Positions 17,313 to 25,606 of a DNA stretch of 45,431 nt are shown here, piece by piece. The notes under the pieces were generated by a model. It saw only the letters and a list, made by a program, of their open reading frames with translations, had not been told where the DNA came from and did no database searches. Position numbers and translations under genes: made by a program. How positions within the stretch are numbered: the stretch's first letter is position 1; each line of letters opens with the position of its first letter. Origin of the DNA: an uncultured Verrucomicrobiota bacterium (lineage in GTDB: Bacteria; Verrucomicrobiota; Kiritimatiellia; SS1-B-03-39; UBA6053); NCBI GenBank assembly GCA_937127435.1, contig CAKZLZ010000179.1, positions 1 through 45,431 on the forward strand, written 5' to 3'.

Positions 17313-17341
17313 ATTAAAGTAGCTTCCCTTGACTTAGTCAA
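17313..17341 (-). promoter_or_regulatory. Sigma70-like promoter of the PEP-CTERM gene
   Basis: On the minus strand TTGACT (17341-17336), a 17-base spacer and TTTAAT (17318-17313) form a good -35/-10 pair, about 34 bases before ATG 17279. The -35 lies in a small dyad (TTGAC-TTA-GTCAA), which could bind a regulator. Confidence 0.5.
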
Positions 17342-17401
17342 TGGGTTTGTATGAAATAGACCGATAATTTTTCGGGCAAAAACTTGGTCTGAGCCAGCGA
17401 A

Positions 17402-17603
17402 TTACCGACGACGGTGACGGCGCAGGGTCAGGATAAGCGTAAAGCTACCCATAAGCAATAATGCCACGGAGCCGGGCTCAGGGATGGAGGTGATTTCGAG
17501 CACGTTGATGTATCCCCAGGTCTACATAGTAAGTGGAGGCGAAGAGGGAGGTGCATTAAAAAGCCGAGAGAAGGAGTATGGACTGGGAAATAAGTTTTTT
17601 CAT
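17402..17603 (-). pseudogene. Deleted PEP-CTERM paralogue
   Basis: Reading from ATG 17603 gives a signal peptide (MKKLISQSILLLSAF), an in-frame TAA, then FASTYYVDLG, matching STYYVDFG of the intact neighbour. The sequence then jumps to GYINVLEITSIPEPGS and an RRHRRR tail in another frame, ending at TAA 17404-17402. Roughly 170 codons of the middle are missing and the two halves are out of frame. It is a decayed tandem duplicate of the 16593-17279 gene. The 412-base stretch 17280-17691 holds nothing else beyond the promoter noted and a TTGACA hexamer at 17672-17667 (minus), which may be this copy's relic promoter. Confidence 0.88.
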
Positions 17604-17691
17604 AATGAATCTCGGCGGGTTGAAATTACGTAATATCCTAAATTAAGGTATGAAGTATAAAGGTAGTGTCAATAAGCATAAGACGTCTGGT

Positions 17692-18384
17692 CTATAGTTT
17701 ATTTTTCCGCAGTGCGGCCCGAATGCTTGCGTAGAGTTCAGATGTCCATGCGATGTCTTTACATTCGGGGTTAGGAAGTCCTTTCCGGAAATCGTGGGGG
17801 GCGAGAATGATACTGACATTTTTGATTCCGATTTTGGACACCATCAAAAACAGTTCTTCGATGGCCTCATCTCCAATGGGAATGCAGCCGACGGTGCCTG
17901 ATTTGCCGTGGATGAAGATATCTGAACCCGGGTTTTCCCGTCCGTCAAGGGCCGCCATCTCCCGGTCGAAGTCGTTGGGGTAGTTGAGTTTTATCGACAG
18001 ATGATAGGCGCTGTTAGGATTGAGGCCTTCAATTTTATAGATGCCTTCGGGAATTTGCCGGTCGCCTTCCCGGAGCTTGGGTCCCAGGTTTCCACTGAAT
18101 CCGGTAAAAGGAAAGGTTTTGATCAGGTGATGGCTGCCCGCAAGGTCGATACCAATCACTTCCAGGCTTCTCTCCGCCTTGAAAGCGATGAGTTTGAGGG
18201 CGCTGTACTTTTCAATTCCATTTCCGGAAACCCCTTTGGATTCCAGGTTTTGCAGGACTTCCCCGACCGTTTTTCTCCCCCGGATCTTCATATACCAGGG
18301 GGACCAAAGGTTATGCCCGAACCATACAAAAAGGCTGGTGGCGATAAAAAATACAAAGAGAGTCCAGGTCCGGGGTCGGGACAC
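17692..18384 (-). CDS. YafK-like L,D-transpeptidase family protein
   Basis: 230 aa, GTG start three bases after the upstream stop. An N-terminal membrane anchor (WTLFVFFIATSLFVWF) is followed by a YkuD catalytic domain: GDRQIPEGIYKIEGLNPNSAYHLSI, then FIHGKSGTVGCIPIGD with His159 and Cys167 as the catalytic pair. This arrangement matches the YafK/DpaA group, which acts on peptidoglycan cross-links or lipoprotein attachment; synthesis versus cleavage cannot be told from sequence. It acts in the periplasm. It is co-transcribed with the DUF2202 gene. Confidence 0.85.
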   Translation of the reverse strand: MSRPRTWTLFVFFIATSLFVWFGHNLWSPWYMKIRGRKTVGEVLQNLESKGVSGNGIEKYSALKLIAFKAERSLEVIGIDLAGSHHLIKTFPFTGFSGNLGPKLREGDRQIPEGIYKIEGLNPNSAYHLSIKLNYPNDFDREMAALDGRENPGSDIFIHGKSGTVGCIPIGDEAIEELFLMVSKIGIKNVSIILAPHDFRKGLPNPECKDIAWTSELYASIRAALRKNKL

Positions 18385-18387
18385 CGA

Positions 18388-18936
18388 TTATTTTCCCAGC
18401 TTGTGCTGGAAAGCGGCGAGGTGGCGTTTGGAAGCGGCGACCAATGCGGTCAGTAAGTTTTTTTCCGCATCGGAAAGGCCTTCGGTTTGCAGGGCCGCTT
18501 CCAATTCAGCGATATCCTGCAACTCGAAAGCTTCGCCCGACTTGAAGGCCGCCAGTTCGGATTCTTTTCCTGACGTCAGTTTTTCAGTATAAAAAGCCTG
18601 CAGGTCGTTGACCGGATAGTTCCCGGCCTCGGGGGCATCAGGAATTTCGATTCCGGCAGAAGTCAGAAGGGCTTCGATCATTTCCCGGTGATGAACTTCC
18701 GCTTTGCCAATGTTATTGAAAATGGGCCGTCGGGTCATCCCATCCAGTTCGGTGTATAAATCACGGGCCACAATCTCATCCATCCAGAGGCGAACCCATT
18801 GTTCCGAGGGAAGCACCAGGGAGCCCGGCTCCGCCTTTGCTTCCAGCATACATGCACTTATTCCTGCTTTTTTGCATTGGGCCTGCAGACCCAAACATGG
18901 AAGTGCGGTAACGACGAGAAGTAATAAAGGTTTCAT
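18388..18936 (-). CDS. DUF2202 ferritin-like exported protein
   Basis: 182 aa from ATG 18936, where a signal peptide begins (MKPLLLLVVTALPCLGLQAQ); an in-frame ATG at 18990 would bury it. The mature part has the helical ferritin-like DUF2202 pattern: EIVARDLYTELDGMTRRPIFNNIGKAEVHHREMIEALL, with Glu and His residues spaced like a di-iron site, and a closing helix with KRHLAAFQHKLGK. Metal binding is inferred. It lies three bases upstream of the L,D-transpeptidase gene. Confidence 0.78.
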   Translation of the reverse strand: MKPLLLLVVTALPCLGLQAQCKKAGISACMLEAKAEPGSLVLPSEQWVRLWMDEIVARDLYTELDGMTRRPIFNNIGKAEVHHREMIEALLTSAGIEIPDAPEAGNYPVNDLQAFYTEKLTSGKESELAAFKSGEAFELQDIAELEAALQTEGLSDAEKNLLTALVAASKRHLAAFQHKLGK

Positions 18937-19107
18937 AAGAGGTTCCGGATTGGGATTGGGGATGAGGTCTGATTTAATGCAAACGTCCATCTTCGATAAT
19001 TATTGCACAAAGATCAATATTTTGTCGTAGGATAGCCCCCATTTTTCGGGCAGGGATGCCCCCTGGCCGATTCTTATGGTCACAGGCATGAAAAAAATGT
19101 TATTAAT

Positions 19108-19172
19108 AATGAATTCTCATTTGCATTCGCGGAAAAGATCCGTATATCATTAATGATACTCTTTTATCATTA
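19108..19172 (+). promoter_or_regulatory. Fur/Zur-type operator cluster of the metal-uptake locus
   Basis: Three overlapping or adjacent half-sites: TATCATTAATGATA is a perfect 14-bp palindrome (19145-19158). Its right half TAATGATA (19151-19158) also pairs with TATCATTA (19165-19172) across 6 bases. A further dyad AATGA-ATTC-TCATT lies at 19108-19121. They sit 16 bases before the outer-membrane protein gene, heading a zinc-type ABC locus, so a Fur-family (Zur or Mur) repressor is the natural inference. Confidence 0.6.
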
Positions 19173-19188
19173 ACATCGGAGATTTTTT

Positions 19189-20391
19189 ATGCGTGTATTT
19201 TTAGCAGTACTTTTTGGTTTGGGTTGGATGGGGCATCTCGCAGCGGAGGATGCACCACTGTTTTCCCCGTCCATCTATGTGTTTGGATATTATGGGGATT
19301 CGTCGGCGGATCATCCGGGTGAATTTGCGCCGGGTGGACATGATCCCCGCCGTAGTGAAGCACTGGTTCTCCAATCCTTCGAACCCTCGCTTTCTCTGCG
19401 ATGGGGGGATTATGTGGAGGGTTTTGCCACCGGTCTGGCCTACACCGATGAGAATGATGATCTGGAGTGGGAGTGGGAGGAATACTTTCTGAAACTCACC
19501 AATTTACCCGGGAACAGTGAAATTCGCGGGGGGCGCATGCTCAGTCGGGTGGGATTCCACAATGCCACCCACCTGCACAGTTGGAGCACCGTGGACGCGC
19601 CGCTGGTCAACTCTTTGTTCCTCGGCGAAGACGGATTGGCGCTGGAGGGTGCGGATCTCTCCTTCTATTTCGGTGCGACCCGTAACAGTGCGATCACGAT
19701 AGGGTACGGTCAACGGCCCGCTCACGACCATGATCATGACGCTGAGGAGGATCATGATGATCATGGCGAAGAGGAGCATTCCCATGAGCTGGGAGGCATT
19801 GAATCTTTTGAACCCTACCGGGTTTCTGACGATGTATTCACGCTGGGTTTCAAAAATCAGCACCGTTTTAATGACTTCCATTCTTTGAACAGCACTCTTT
19901 TTGGAGGCCTGGGCGATAATGAAAGTGGAGAGGAGAGTACCTTTGCCGGAGCCGGAGTGGAATATCAATGGCGGGAAAACGGCCTGGAAGCGGGTGGAAA
20001 AGCTCTTCGCTGGCGTGCGGAAGTGATGCTGTTTGACAGCGAGGTGGCCGCCCATGAAGAGCATGAAGAGGAAGATCAAGATGATCACGCAGAGGAGGAG
20101 CACGAAGAGGAGGAGGCTTCGGATGTGAGTTCATGGGGATTCACCACAGAACTGCTGGTTGAAGCTCTCCCGCATCTGCATCCTTTTGCCCGTATCGATT
20201 ATATTGCCGACACCCCGGAGCTCGAGTTTTCCGAGTGGGTCCGCTATACGTTCGGAGCCACCTTTCCTTTCTCCCATGACCCGAGTGTGTTTTTCCGTTT
20301 GCAGGCCAATCTGGATGAGTGGGGAGGCGAAAGTGAACAGGCCCTGTGGGCACAGGTCGGTTTTGGTTGGGGCGGGGCGGAGGTCCGCTGA
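19189..20391 (+). CDS. Outer-membrane beta-barrel-like protein with His/Asp/Glu-rich loops
   Basis: 400 aa with a signal peptide (MRVFLAVLFGLGWMGHLAAE) and alternating aromatic/polar strands typical of a beta-barrel, ending in QVGFGWGGAEVR. Two long acidic, His-rich stretches stand out: AHDHDHDAEEDHDDHGEEEH near residue 178 and HEEHEEEDQDDHAEEEHEEE near 284; they look like metal-binding surface loops. With the operator upstream and znuA-like genes downstream, this is probably an outer-membrane zinc uptake or capture protein. CGGAG precedes ATG 19189. Related barrels occur beside zinc transporters; substrate is inferred. Confidence 0.72.
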   Translation: MRVFLAVLFGLGWMGHLAAEDAPLFSPSIYVFGYYGDSSADHPGEFAPGGHDPRRSEALVLQSFEPSLSLRWGDYVEGFATGLAYTDENDDLEWEWEEYFLKLTNLPGNSEIRGGRMLSRVGFHNATHLHSWSTVDAPLVNSLFLGEDGLALEGADLSFYFGATRNSAITIGYGQRPAHDHDHDAEEDHDDHGEEEHSHELGGIESFEPYRVSDDVFTLGFKNQHRFNDFHSLNSTLFGGLGDNESGEESTFAGAGVEYQWRENGLEAGGKALRWRAEVMLFDSEVAAHEEHEEEDQDDHAEEEHEEEEASDVSSWGFTTELLVEALPHLHPFARIDYIADTPELEFSEWVRYTFGATFPFSHDPSVFFRLQANLDEWGGESEQALWAQVGFGWGGAEVR

Positions 20392-20485
20392 ATTTCTCAG
20401 CCGAAAACCCCGTTAATCAACGAAACTATATATAACTCTACAATCGCTATGGATTCCGGTTTCGGTATCGTTTAGTCAAAATACA

Positions 20486-21397
20486 ATGAAAAAATATCTC
20501 TTCATATTTCTGGTGACCTGCAGCGTGGTTCTATCGGCGGCGGAAAAGCCGCTGGTGGTTACGCTGCATCCCTTGCTGACGGAAATGGTTTTACGGCTGA
20601 CGGACGGGGAAGTGGAAGTCTTTTCTGTCTTTCCGGTAGGCGGGGATTTACATGAGTTTGAACCGTCTCCCGGAGATATGGTGAAAATGCAGGAAGCGGT
20701 GATGGTGATCGCGATGGGTAAACATTTGGAAAGTTATCTGGACCGCCTGCAGGAAAACTTACCGGAATCCGTTTCGATTTATGAAGCGGGGCGGTTGGTG
20801 CCGTCGGTAAAGATTGACCCGGCGAATGCAATATTTGCCTGCTGTCCCGCACACAGTCACGGTTCGATTGATCCGCACTGGTGGCACAGCCCCCTGGCGG
20901 TGCGGCGGGCGGTGCGTTATTTAGGCCGGGAGCTGGAAAAAATTCTTCCTGAACACAAGGCGGAAATTCGTGAGCGCACCGGCGAGGTTATGGCGGAATT
21001 AAAAGATCTCAATGAATGGGCGGTAAAAGAATTGGCGGTGATCCCAAAGCAGGACCGCAAACTGGTAACTGCGCATGCAGCCTTCGGCTATTTCTGTGTG
21101 GAATACAATTTTCAGGCAATTCCGGTGAAGGGGATCAACGATGAACGGAATCCCAGTCCCAGCTATCTGGCGGAAACCATTGACACTTTGAAGCGCGAAA
21201 ATATTAAAGCGGTTTTCCCTGAAACCAAAGCCAATGATGCCATTTTGAAATCATTAAACGAAGCCACCGGAATCCGGTTGGGTCAATCCTTGTATGCGGA
21301 TTTTATTGGCAATGCGGACGTAAATGGTTATGCGAATCTTTTCAAGTATAACGTCAACAACCTCGTAAAGGCTCTCGGTCCATCCCCCTCTGAATGA
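20486..21397 (+). CDS. znuA: Zinc/manganese ABC transporter solute-binding protein (ZnuA-like)
   Basis: 303-aa periplasmic metal-binding protein of cluster A-I. Signal peptide MKKYLFIFLVTCSVVLSAAE. Likely metal ligands: His56 (GGDLHEFEP), His131 (DPHWWHSP), His197 (TAHAAFGYF) and Asp272 (YADFI). The His-rich loop of classical ZnuA is short (CCPAHSHGSIDPH), so manganese cannot be excluded, but the His-rich barrel upstream favours zinc. The last bases form an ATGA overlap with the next gene. Confidence 0.88.
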   Translation: MKKYLFIFLVTCSVVLSAAEKPLVVTLHPLLTEMVLRLTDGEVEVFSVFPVGGDLHEFEPSPGDMVKMQEAVMVIAMGKHLESYLDRLQENLPESVSIYEAGRLVPSVKIDPANAIFACCPAHSHGSIDPHWWHSPLAVRRAVRYLGRELEKILPEHKAEIRERTGEVMAELKDLNEWAVKELAVIPKQDRKLVTAHAAFGYFCVEYNFQAIPVKGINDERNPSPSYLAETIDTLKRENIKAVFPETKANDAILKSLNEATGIRLGQSLYADFIGNADVNGYANLFKYNVNNLVKALGPSPSE

Positions 21398-21831
21398 AAG
21401 GCTCCCCCCGTTTTGAAATCTGTTTGTTTGTCATCGCGGGCCTGCTGTTGATCCTCCCTTTACGTCTGCTGACCGGAGTCGCCGTTTCGGCACCGCCGGA
21501 TCACTTGACCGTATCCGTGAGTGAAACCCGGGAGGTCAATGCCTGGGTGGATTTCCGTTTTTCCGCGCTCCCCGAAAAGGTGAAGATTTACCAGGGGGAT
21601 GTTTTGCTTTGGCAGGGCGGGGGATCCCGGCGGGAGGATGGCGACTTGACCTTGAGGTTGACAGACAACGGGGCGTTGCTCCGCCTGGAATTGCTTTGGC
21701 CGGCTGAACTCAAAGATGCCTATGTGGAATGTAGCTTGGAAGTGGATGAGATGTCCGACCTCCGCAAAGGATTTTGGAGTCAGGGTCACGATGATCAACT
21801 GTGGAATCTTGCTTGGGAGGAATCGCAATGA
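21394..21831 (+). CDS. Hypothetical membrane-anchored protein in metal-uptake operon
   Basis: 145 aa: one N-terminal transmembrane segment (FEICLFVIAGLLLILPLRLL) and a small beta-rich extracytoplasmic domain with no Cys/His cluster and no family I recognise. It is locked into the operon at both ends by ATGA overlaps (with znuA and znuC). Its position between binding protein and ATPase suggests an accessory role in metal uptake, but the sequence itself shows no metal motif. Confidence 0.6.
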   Translation: MKGSPRFEICLFVIAGLLLILPLRLLTGVAVSAPPDHLTVSVSETREVNAWVDFRFSALPEKVKIYQGDVLLWQGGGSRREDGDLTLRLTDNGALLRLELLWPAELKDAYVECSLEVDEMSDLRKGFWSQGHDDQLWNLAWEESQ

Positions 21832-22604
21832 GTCTCCATCCCATTACCGACTTGGGTCACTCCCACCATCCCGAAAAGCACCATCTGTTAAGCGTGGAAA
21901 ATTTGCACATCCACTATGGAAACATTTGTGCACTCAAAAATGTGAGCTTTGAAATTGGTTGTGGACACTGTGTGGGTCTTCTGGGTCAGAACGGGGCGGG
22001 AAAAAGTACTTTGGTGAAAACCATTGCCGGCCTGAACAAGAGAATTACCGGTCAGGTGACCTGGAGCGGACGCCCTCTGTCGGAATGCAAAGCTGAGATT
22101 GCATATTTACCCCAGGTGGACAGCATGGATCCACTGTTTCCCATCACCGTAAAAGGATTGGTGGAGTTGGGACGTTATCCGCATTTGGGAGCCCGGAAAA
22201 AATGGCGGGCGGAAGATTCGGAAGTGGTGGAAACCGCGCTGGCTTCTTTAAAACTTCAGGATCTGGCCGACCGCCGTTTGTTTCAGCTGAGTGGCGGACA
22301 GCTTCAGCGGGCCCAAATCGCCCGGGCGCTGGCCCAGGAAGCCCACGTGTTGCTCTTAGACGAGCCTTTTTCAGGATTGGATGAACCCTCCCAGGATTTT
22401 CTCAGCGATCTTTTTAGGGAACTGGCCGATAACGGCCGGTTGTTGTTGGTTTGTCACCACGATCTCAAAGCCGTGCCGCGATTGTTTGATACGGTGCTTA
22501 TGCTCAACCGGGAACTGGTTGGCTTTGGACCCACACCGGAAGTTTTTACCCGGGAAAATTTAGCAAAAACCTTTCCGGGTAAGGAGATAACTCCCGATGT
22601 TTGA
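21828..22604 (+). CDS. znuC: Zinc/manganese ABC transporter ATPase (ZnuC-like)
   Basis: 258 aa from ATG 21828, preceded by GGGAGG and overlapping the previous stop by ATGA; an ATG at 21801 is further from any SD. Walker A is GLLGQNGAGKS, the signature is FQLSGGQLQR, Walker B is HVLLLDEPFSGLDEPS and the switch His is in LLVCHHDLK. The N-terminus is His-rich (HPITDLGHSHHPEKHH), which is unusual for the family and may bind metal. The 3' end overlaps the permease by 8 bases. Confidence 0.9.
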   Translation: MSLHPITDLGHSHHPEKHHLLSVENLHIHYGNICALKNVSFEIGCGHCVGLLGQNGAGKSTLVKTIAGLNKRITGQVTWSGRPLSECKAEIAYLPQVDSMDPLFPITVKGLVELGRYPHLGARKKWRAEDSEVVETALASLKLQDLADRRLFQLSGGQLQRAQIARALAQEAHVLLLDEPFSGLDEPSQDFLSDLFRELADNGRLLLVCHHDLKAVPRLFDTVLMLNRELVGFGPTPEVFTRENLAKTFPGKEITPDV

Positions 22605-23409
22605 TTTTCTCAACTACGGATTTAATCAGCGGGCTTTGCTGGCAGTGGTTATGATCGGATTCAGCAACGGGGCATTGGGATCTTTGGTGGTCCTGCGCAA
22701 AAACTCTTTGGTGATTTCCGCCCTGGCCCATTCTCTGTTGCCGGGAATTGCGATGGCCATGCTGGTCTTTGGCAGCATGAGTCCTTTTGTGGGATTGATG
22801 GGGGCGGTATTCAGTGCGATGGTCGTGGGCCTGGCCACGATTTATGTTTCGCGTAAAGGGTTGTTGGATCACCAAACCGCATTGACGGTTTTATATACCT
22901 CGGCTTTTGCCGGAGGGCTTTTGTTGCTCGAGTATATCCCGGGCAATGTGAAACTGGAAGATTGGTTGTTCGGCAATATTCTGGGTTTGCGGAATATGGA
23001 TTTGTGGATGAGCTACGGGGTCAGTTTTCTGATCGTGTTTTTGTTGGCCTGGTATCGGCGGGACTGGATTTTGTATTTGTTTGAGCCGGCGGTGGCCGCG
23101 TCGATGGGGGTGCCGGTGGCGCGCCTCAATTATCTGCAAACCGGATTGATGGTGCTGGCTTTGGTCACCTCCCTGCAGGCGGTGGGGGCGGTACTCTCTT
23201 CGGCCCTGTTTATTATTCCCACGGCGACGATGTTACAGTGGGTCAAATCCCCCCGGGCCCTGATCTGGTCCAGCGGCATTCTGGGAAGCGTGGTCGGCCT
23301 GATCGCGATTTGCCTGAGCAACTGGTGGGATGTGCAAACCGGCGCTACCCTGATTTTGTTGTTGGGCTGTTGCTTTCTGGTTTCGCTATTGCTTGCGCCG
23401 AAGCGGTAG
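22597..23409 (+). CDS. znuB: Zinc/manganese ABC transporter permease (ZnuB-like)
   Basis: 270-aa inner-membrane permease of the ABC-3 family with about eight helices. Family landmarks include the cytoplasmic coupling segment SLVVLRKNSLVISALAHSLLPGIA, GNILGLRNMDLWM and VGAVLSSALFIIPTATM. It overlaps znuC by 8 bases and completes the binding protein-ATPase-permease set; the operon ends here. Confidence 0.9.
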   Translation: MFDFLNYGFNQRALLAVVMIGFSNGALGSLVVLRKNSLVISALAHSLLPGIAMAMLVFGSMSPFVGLMGAVFSAMVVGLATIYVSRKGLLDHQTALTVLYTSAFAGGLLLLEYIPGNVKLEDWLFGNILGLRNMDLWMSYGVSFLIVFLLAWYRRDWILYLFEPAVAASMGVPVARLNYLQTGLMVLALVTSLQAVGAVLSSALFIIPTATMLQWVKSPRALIWSSGILGSVVGLIAICLSNWWDVQTGATLILLLGCCFLVSLLLAPKR

Positions 23410-23414
23410 GGGAA

Positions 23415-23557
23415 CGCGGGACCTCCGGACCGACTTCGTCCCGAAGTCCCATACAGAAAATTAAAGAGGGAAAGAAAGGTCGTAATGATGAAAGGGTAGC
23501 TGGACCGCGGGACGCGGGCCCTCCAGACCAAGGGCCGACTTCGTCTCGAAATCTCAT
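23415..23557. repeat. Degenerate direct repeats with palindromic core
   Basis: Two related units lie between znuB and the convergent lipoprotein gene: 23415-23452 and 23513-23557. Both run from CGCGGG through CCTCC..GACC to CGACTTCGTC and a final CAT. The first contains a perfect hairpin GACTTCG-TCC-CGAAGTC (23432-23448); the second has it in decayed form. No T-run follows, so this is a repeat rather than a clear terminator. Confidence 0.5.
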
Positions 23558-23565
23558 CTGTGGAC

Positions 23566-25431
23566 TTATCGCGGCCGGGGGATGGTCGGCATCGCCTGTC
23601 CGAAGGGGATGGCGCCGGCATCGGGCTGTTCTTGAGTATTTTCAAGTCCGGGCAACACCCGTCCGAACAGGGCCTCCAGGTCCGTCCCTGCAGATCTTGC
23701 CGGGCTTTCCGCGGTCAGCGACAGGTCCAGGGGGGTCAGTGAGGCGAAAGGCAATTCCCCATTATCCACCCACCGACTGTGAGTGTCCTGGGGCAGACCT
23801 TCAGCCATCTCCCGGGTTTTCTCCCAGGCTGAATGGTCATCCTGGCGCACATACACATTGTAATCCCCGTGCCAATTGGGTTCAACCGACCCGCCGGTGT
23901 TTCCCCACCATTGCCGGGCGTAGAACAGGTTGTTGTAGATGTGGTAATTCGGGGTTCCAATGCCTTTGACTTTGTTGCTCATGATCGCAACCCGGGCCGT
24001 GCTGGTGTTGTGGTAGATAAATACTTCCGCCGGGTTCAGTTCCAGTTCTCCGTAGAGGCGGATGTCCTCCCGGTTGTCGTGGAACAGGTTGCGATATAAA
24101 TACAAAGGTCCGACATCGATGACTTTGACCCGCAATGCGCAACGCGTCCGCACGATGAGATTGTCGTGCCATTGCCCGTTGATTTCGGCGCTGTTGGGTT
24201 CCAGCGCATCATCATTCATGTCTTCGATCAGGTTGTGATGAATATTCAGGTTCTGATTGTATTCCTTCCAGCCCATCCGCTCTTCGGCTGTGGACTTCCA
24301 GTGATCCCAGCCCATGCTGCTGATGCCATCCCACTGGTGATGAATGTGATTGTCGTGGATCTCGTGCCCGCCCTGGGTCTGCGAGATTTTGATTCCCCGC
24401 ATATCCCACCAGCCTCCGCGCTTGTGTGCCGTCCAGGTTTCCCAGGAGTCCTCGTCCGGGATATAGTTGCTGTAGGGATTCTGGAAAATCTCGCAATACT
24501 TCACCACGCAGTCCCGGCTCTGTTTGCCGAGTCCGATGCCTTCGCGGGCGGGGCCGATTTTACAGTTGTCCACCACCACCTTTTCGGCGTTGACGATTTT
24601 TACGCCCAGAGGGGTATTGAGAATTTCAAATCCGCTGAACTCCAGGTGTGAAGCTCCGTCCACAGTCACGGCCGGCTCGCCGGGGGCAAACACAAACTTC
24701 GAGGCCGACGGATCCGCCTGGTCTTGCAAGCGAATGTAGAAACGTTCCCCTTCGGAGATATAGAAGCCCAGTCCATTAACGCCTTTCCAGGTGGCACCAC
24801 GTCCTTTGGAATTTATTCCTTCTTTGAAAATCGTGGTCCATTGCCAATCCGGCTTGGCACCGCCGGCTTCGGTCACCCGTGACTGGTTGAGCAAAGTCAA
24901 AAATTTTCCATCCACGGTTACGCATCGCGGGTCGAAAGGCATGGCCGTAACCCACACGCCGGGACCTACATCTTCCGCCGGTTCCCAGAGCGGTTCGACC
25001 GGCAGGCTTCCGTCAAGCACAGCCCCGGCTTCAGCAACCACCCGGACCGGGCGGCCTTCTTTACCGCCGTTTTGGATCAACAGACGTTCGAAGTATACGC
25101 CAGCGCGGATTCGCACTTCACCGCCGGGCTGCACCCGGTCCAGCGCCGCCTGAATCGAGGCCAAAGGGGCATCGGCAGTTCCGGCTGCGCTGTCATCTCC
25201 GTCTGTTGACACAAACAGGATTCCGGCCGGGGCCGGTACTTCAACCGAAGCTGCAACCGGAGGGGACCCGGCGGTGTTCATTTCTTTCACGGAACCACAA
25301 CCTGACAGAGAGAAGGCGCCCGCAACCAGCAGGCCGCAGAGCAGATTGCTAAAGGGGGTGCCTGAACGGGGAAACCCCAGTCGAAATGATGAATAGCGAA
25401 GCTGATTGATGGGAAAAAGATTATTATGCAT
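23566..25431 (-). CDS. Right-handed beta-helix lipoprotein (DUF1565-like)
   Basis: 621 aa. A hydrophobic segment ends in lipobox LSGC near residue 45, so it should be lipidated, although the leader before it is longer than usual. The mature protein opens with GILFVSTDGDDSAAGTADAPLASIQAALDRVQPGGEVRIRAGVY, the DUF1565 start of parallel beta-helix polysaccharide-active proteins. Coils of NxxI/V follow (NAEKVVVDNCKI, GGHEIHDNHIHH, NQNLNIHHNLIEDM). It is probably a surface or periplasmic carbohydrate-processing protein of unknown substrate. It is monocistronic and follows a divergently unrelated regulator. Confidence 0.8.
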   Translation of the reverse strand: MHNNLFPINQLRYSSFRLGFPRSGTPFSNLLCGLLVAGAFSLSGCGSVKEMNTAGSPPVAASVEVPAPAGILFVSTDGDDSAAGTADAPLASIQAALDRVQPGGEVRIRAGVYFERLLIQNGGKEGRPVRVVAEAGAVLDGSLPVEPLWEPAEDVGPGVWVTAMPFDPRCVTVDGKFLTLLNQSRVTEAGGAKPDWQWTTIFKEGINSKGRGATWKGVNGLGFYISEGERFYIRLQDQADPSASKFVFAPGEPAVTVDGASHLEFSGFEILNTPLGVKIVNAEKVVVDNCKIGPAREGIGLGKQSRDCVVKYCEIFQNPYSNYIPDEDSWETWTAHKRGGWWDMRGIKISQTQGGHEIHDNHIHHQWDGISSMGWDHWKSTAEERMGWKEYNQNLNIHHNLIEDMNDDALEPNSAEINGQWHDNLIVRTRCALRVKVIDVGPLYLYRNLFHDNREDIRLYGELELNPAEVFIYHNTSTARVAIMSNKVKGIGTPNYHIYNNLFYARQWWGNTGGSVEPNWHGDYNVYVRQDDHSAWEKTREMAEGLPQDTHSRWVDNGELPFASLTPLDLSLTAESPARSAGTDLEALFGRVLPGLENTQEQPDAGAIPFGQAMPTIPRPR

Positions 25432-25606
25432 GTTGAGGGGAAGGGGAGGTTTTGGGATGGGTAAGGGAGGGGGATATTAAATGAGGCATGTTGAAATGAG
25501 GGCCGGGAGTCAAGCCGGAAAAAGTGGGGCACTATCGTGTATACTACCGGATCTTTGATATGAATGCAGTTTATTTCTCGGACAGCTGTCCCCGTCCGGG
25601 AAGACC

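Noticed and set aside
23238..23969. 243-aa ORF spanning the znuB end and lipoprotein gene
   Set aside because: It crosses two convergent real genes and intergenic repeats, with Arg/Pro/Gly-biased composition typical of a shadow frame.
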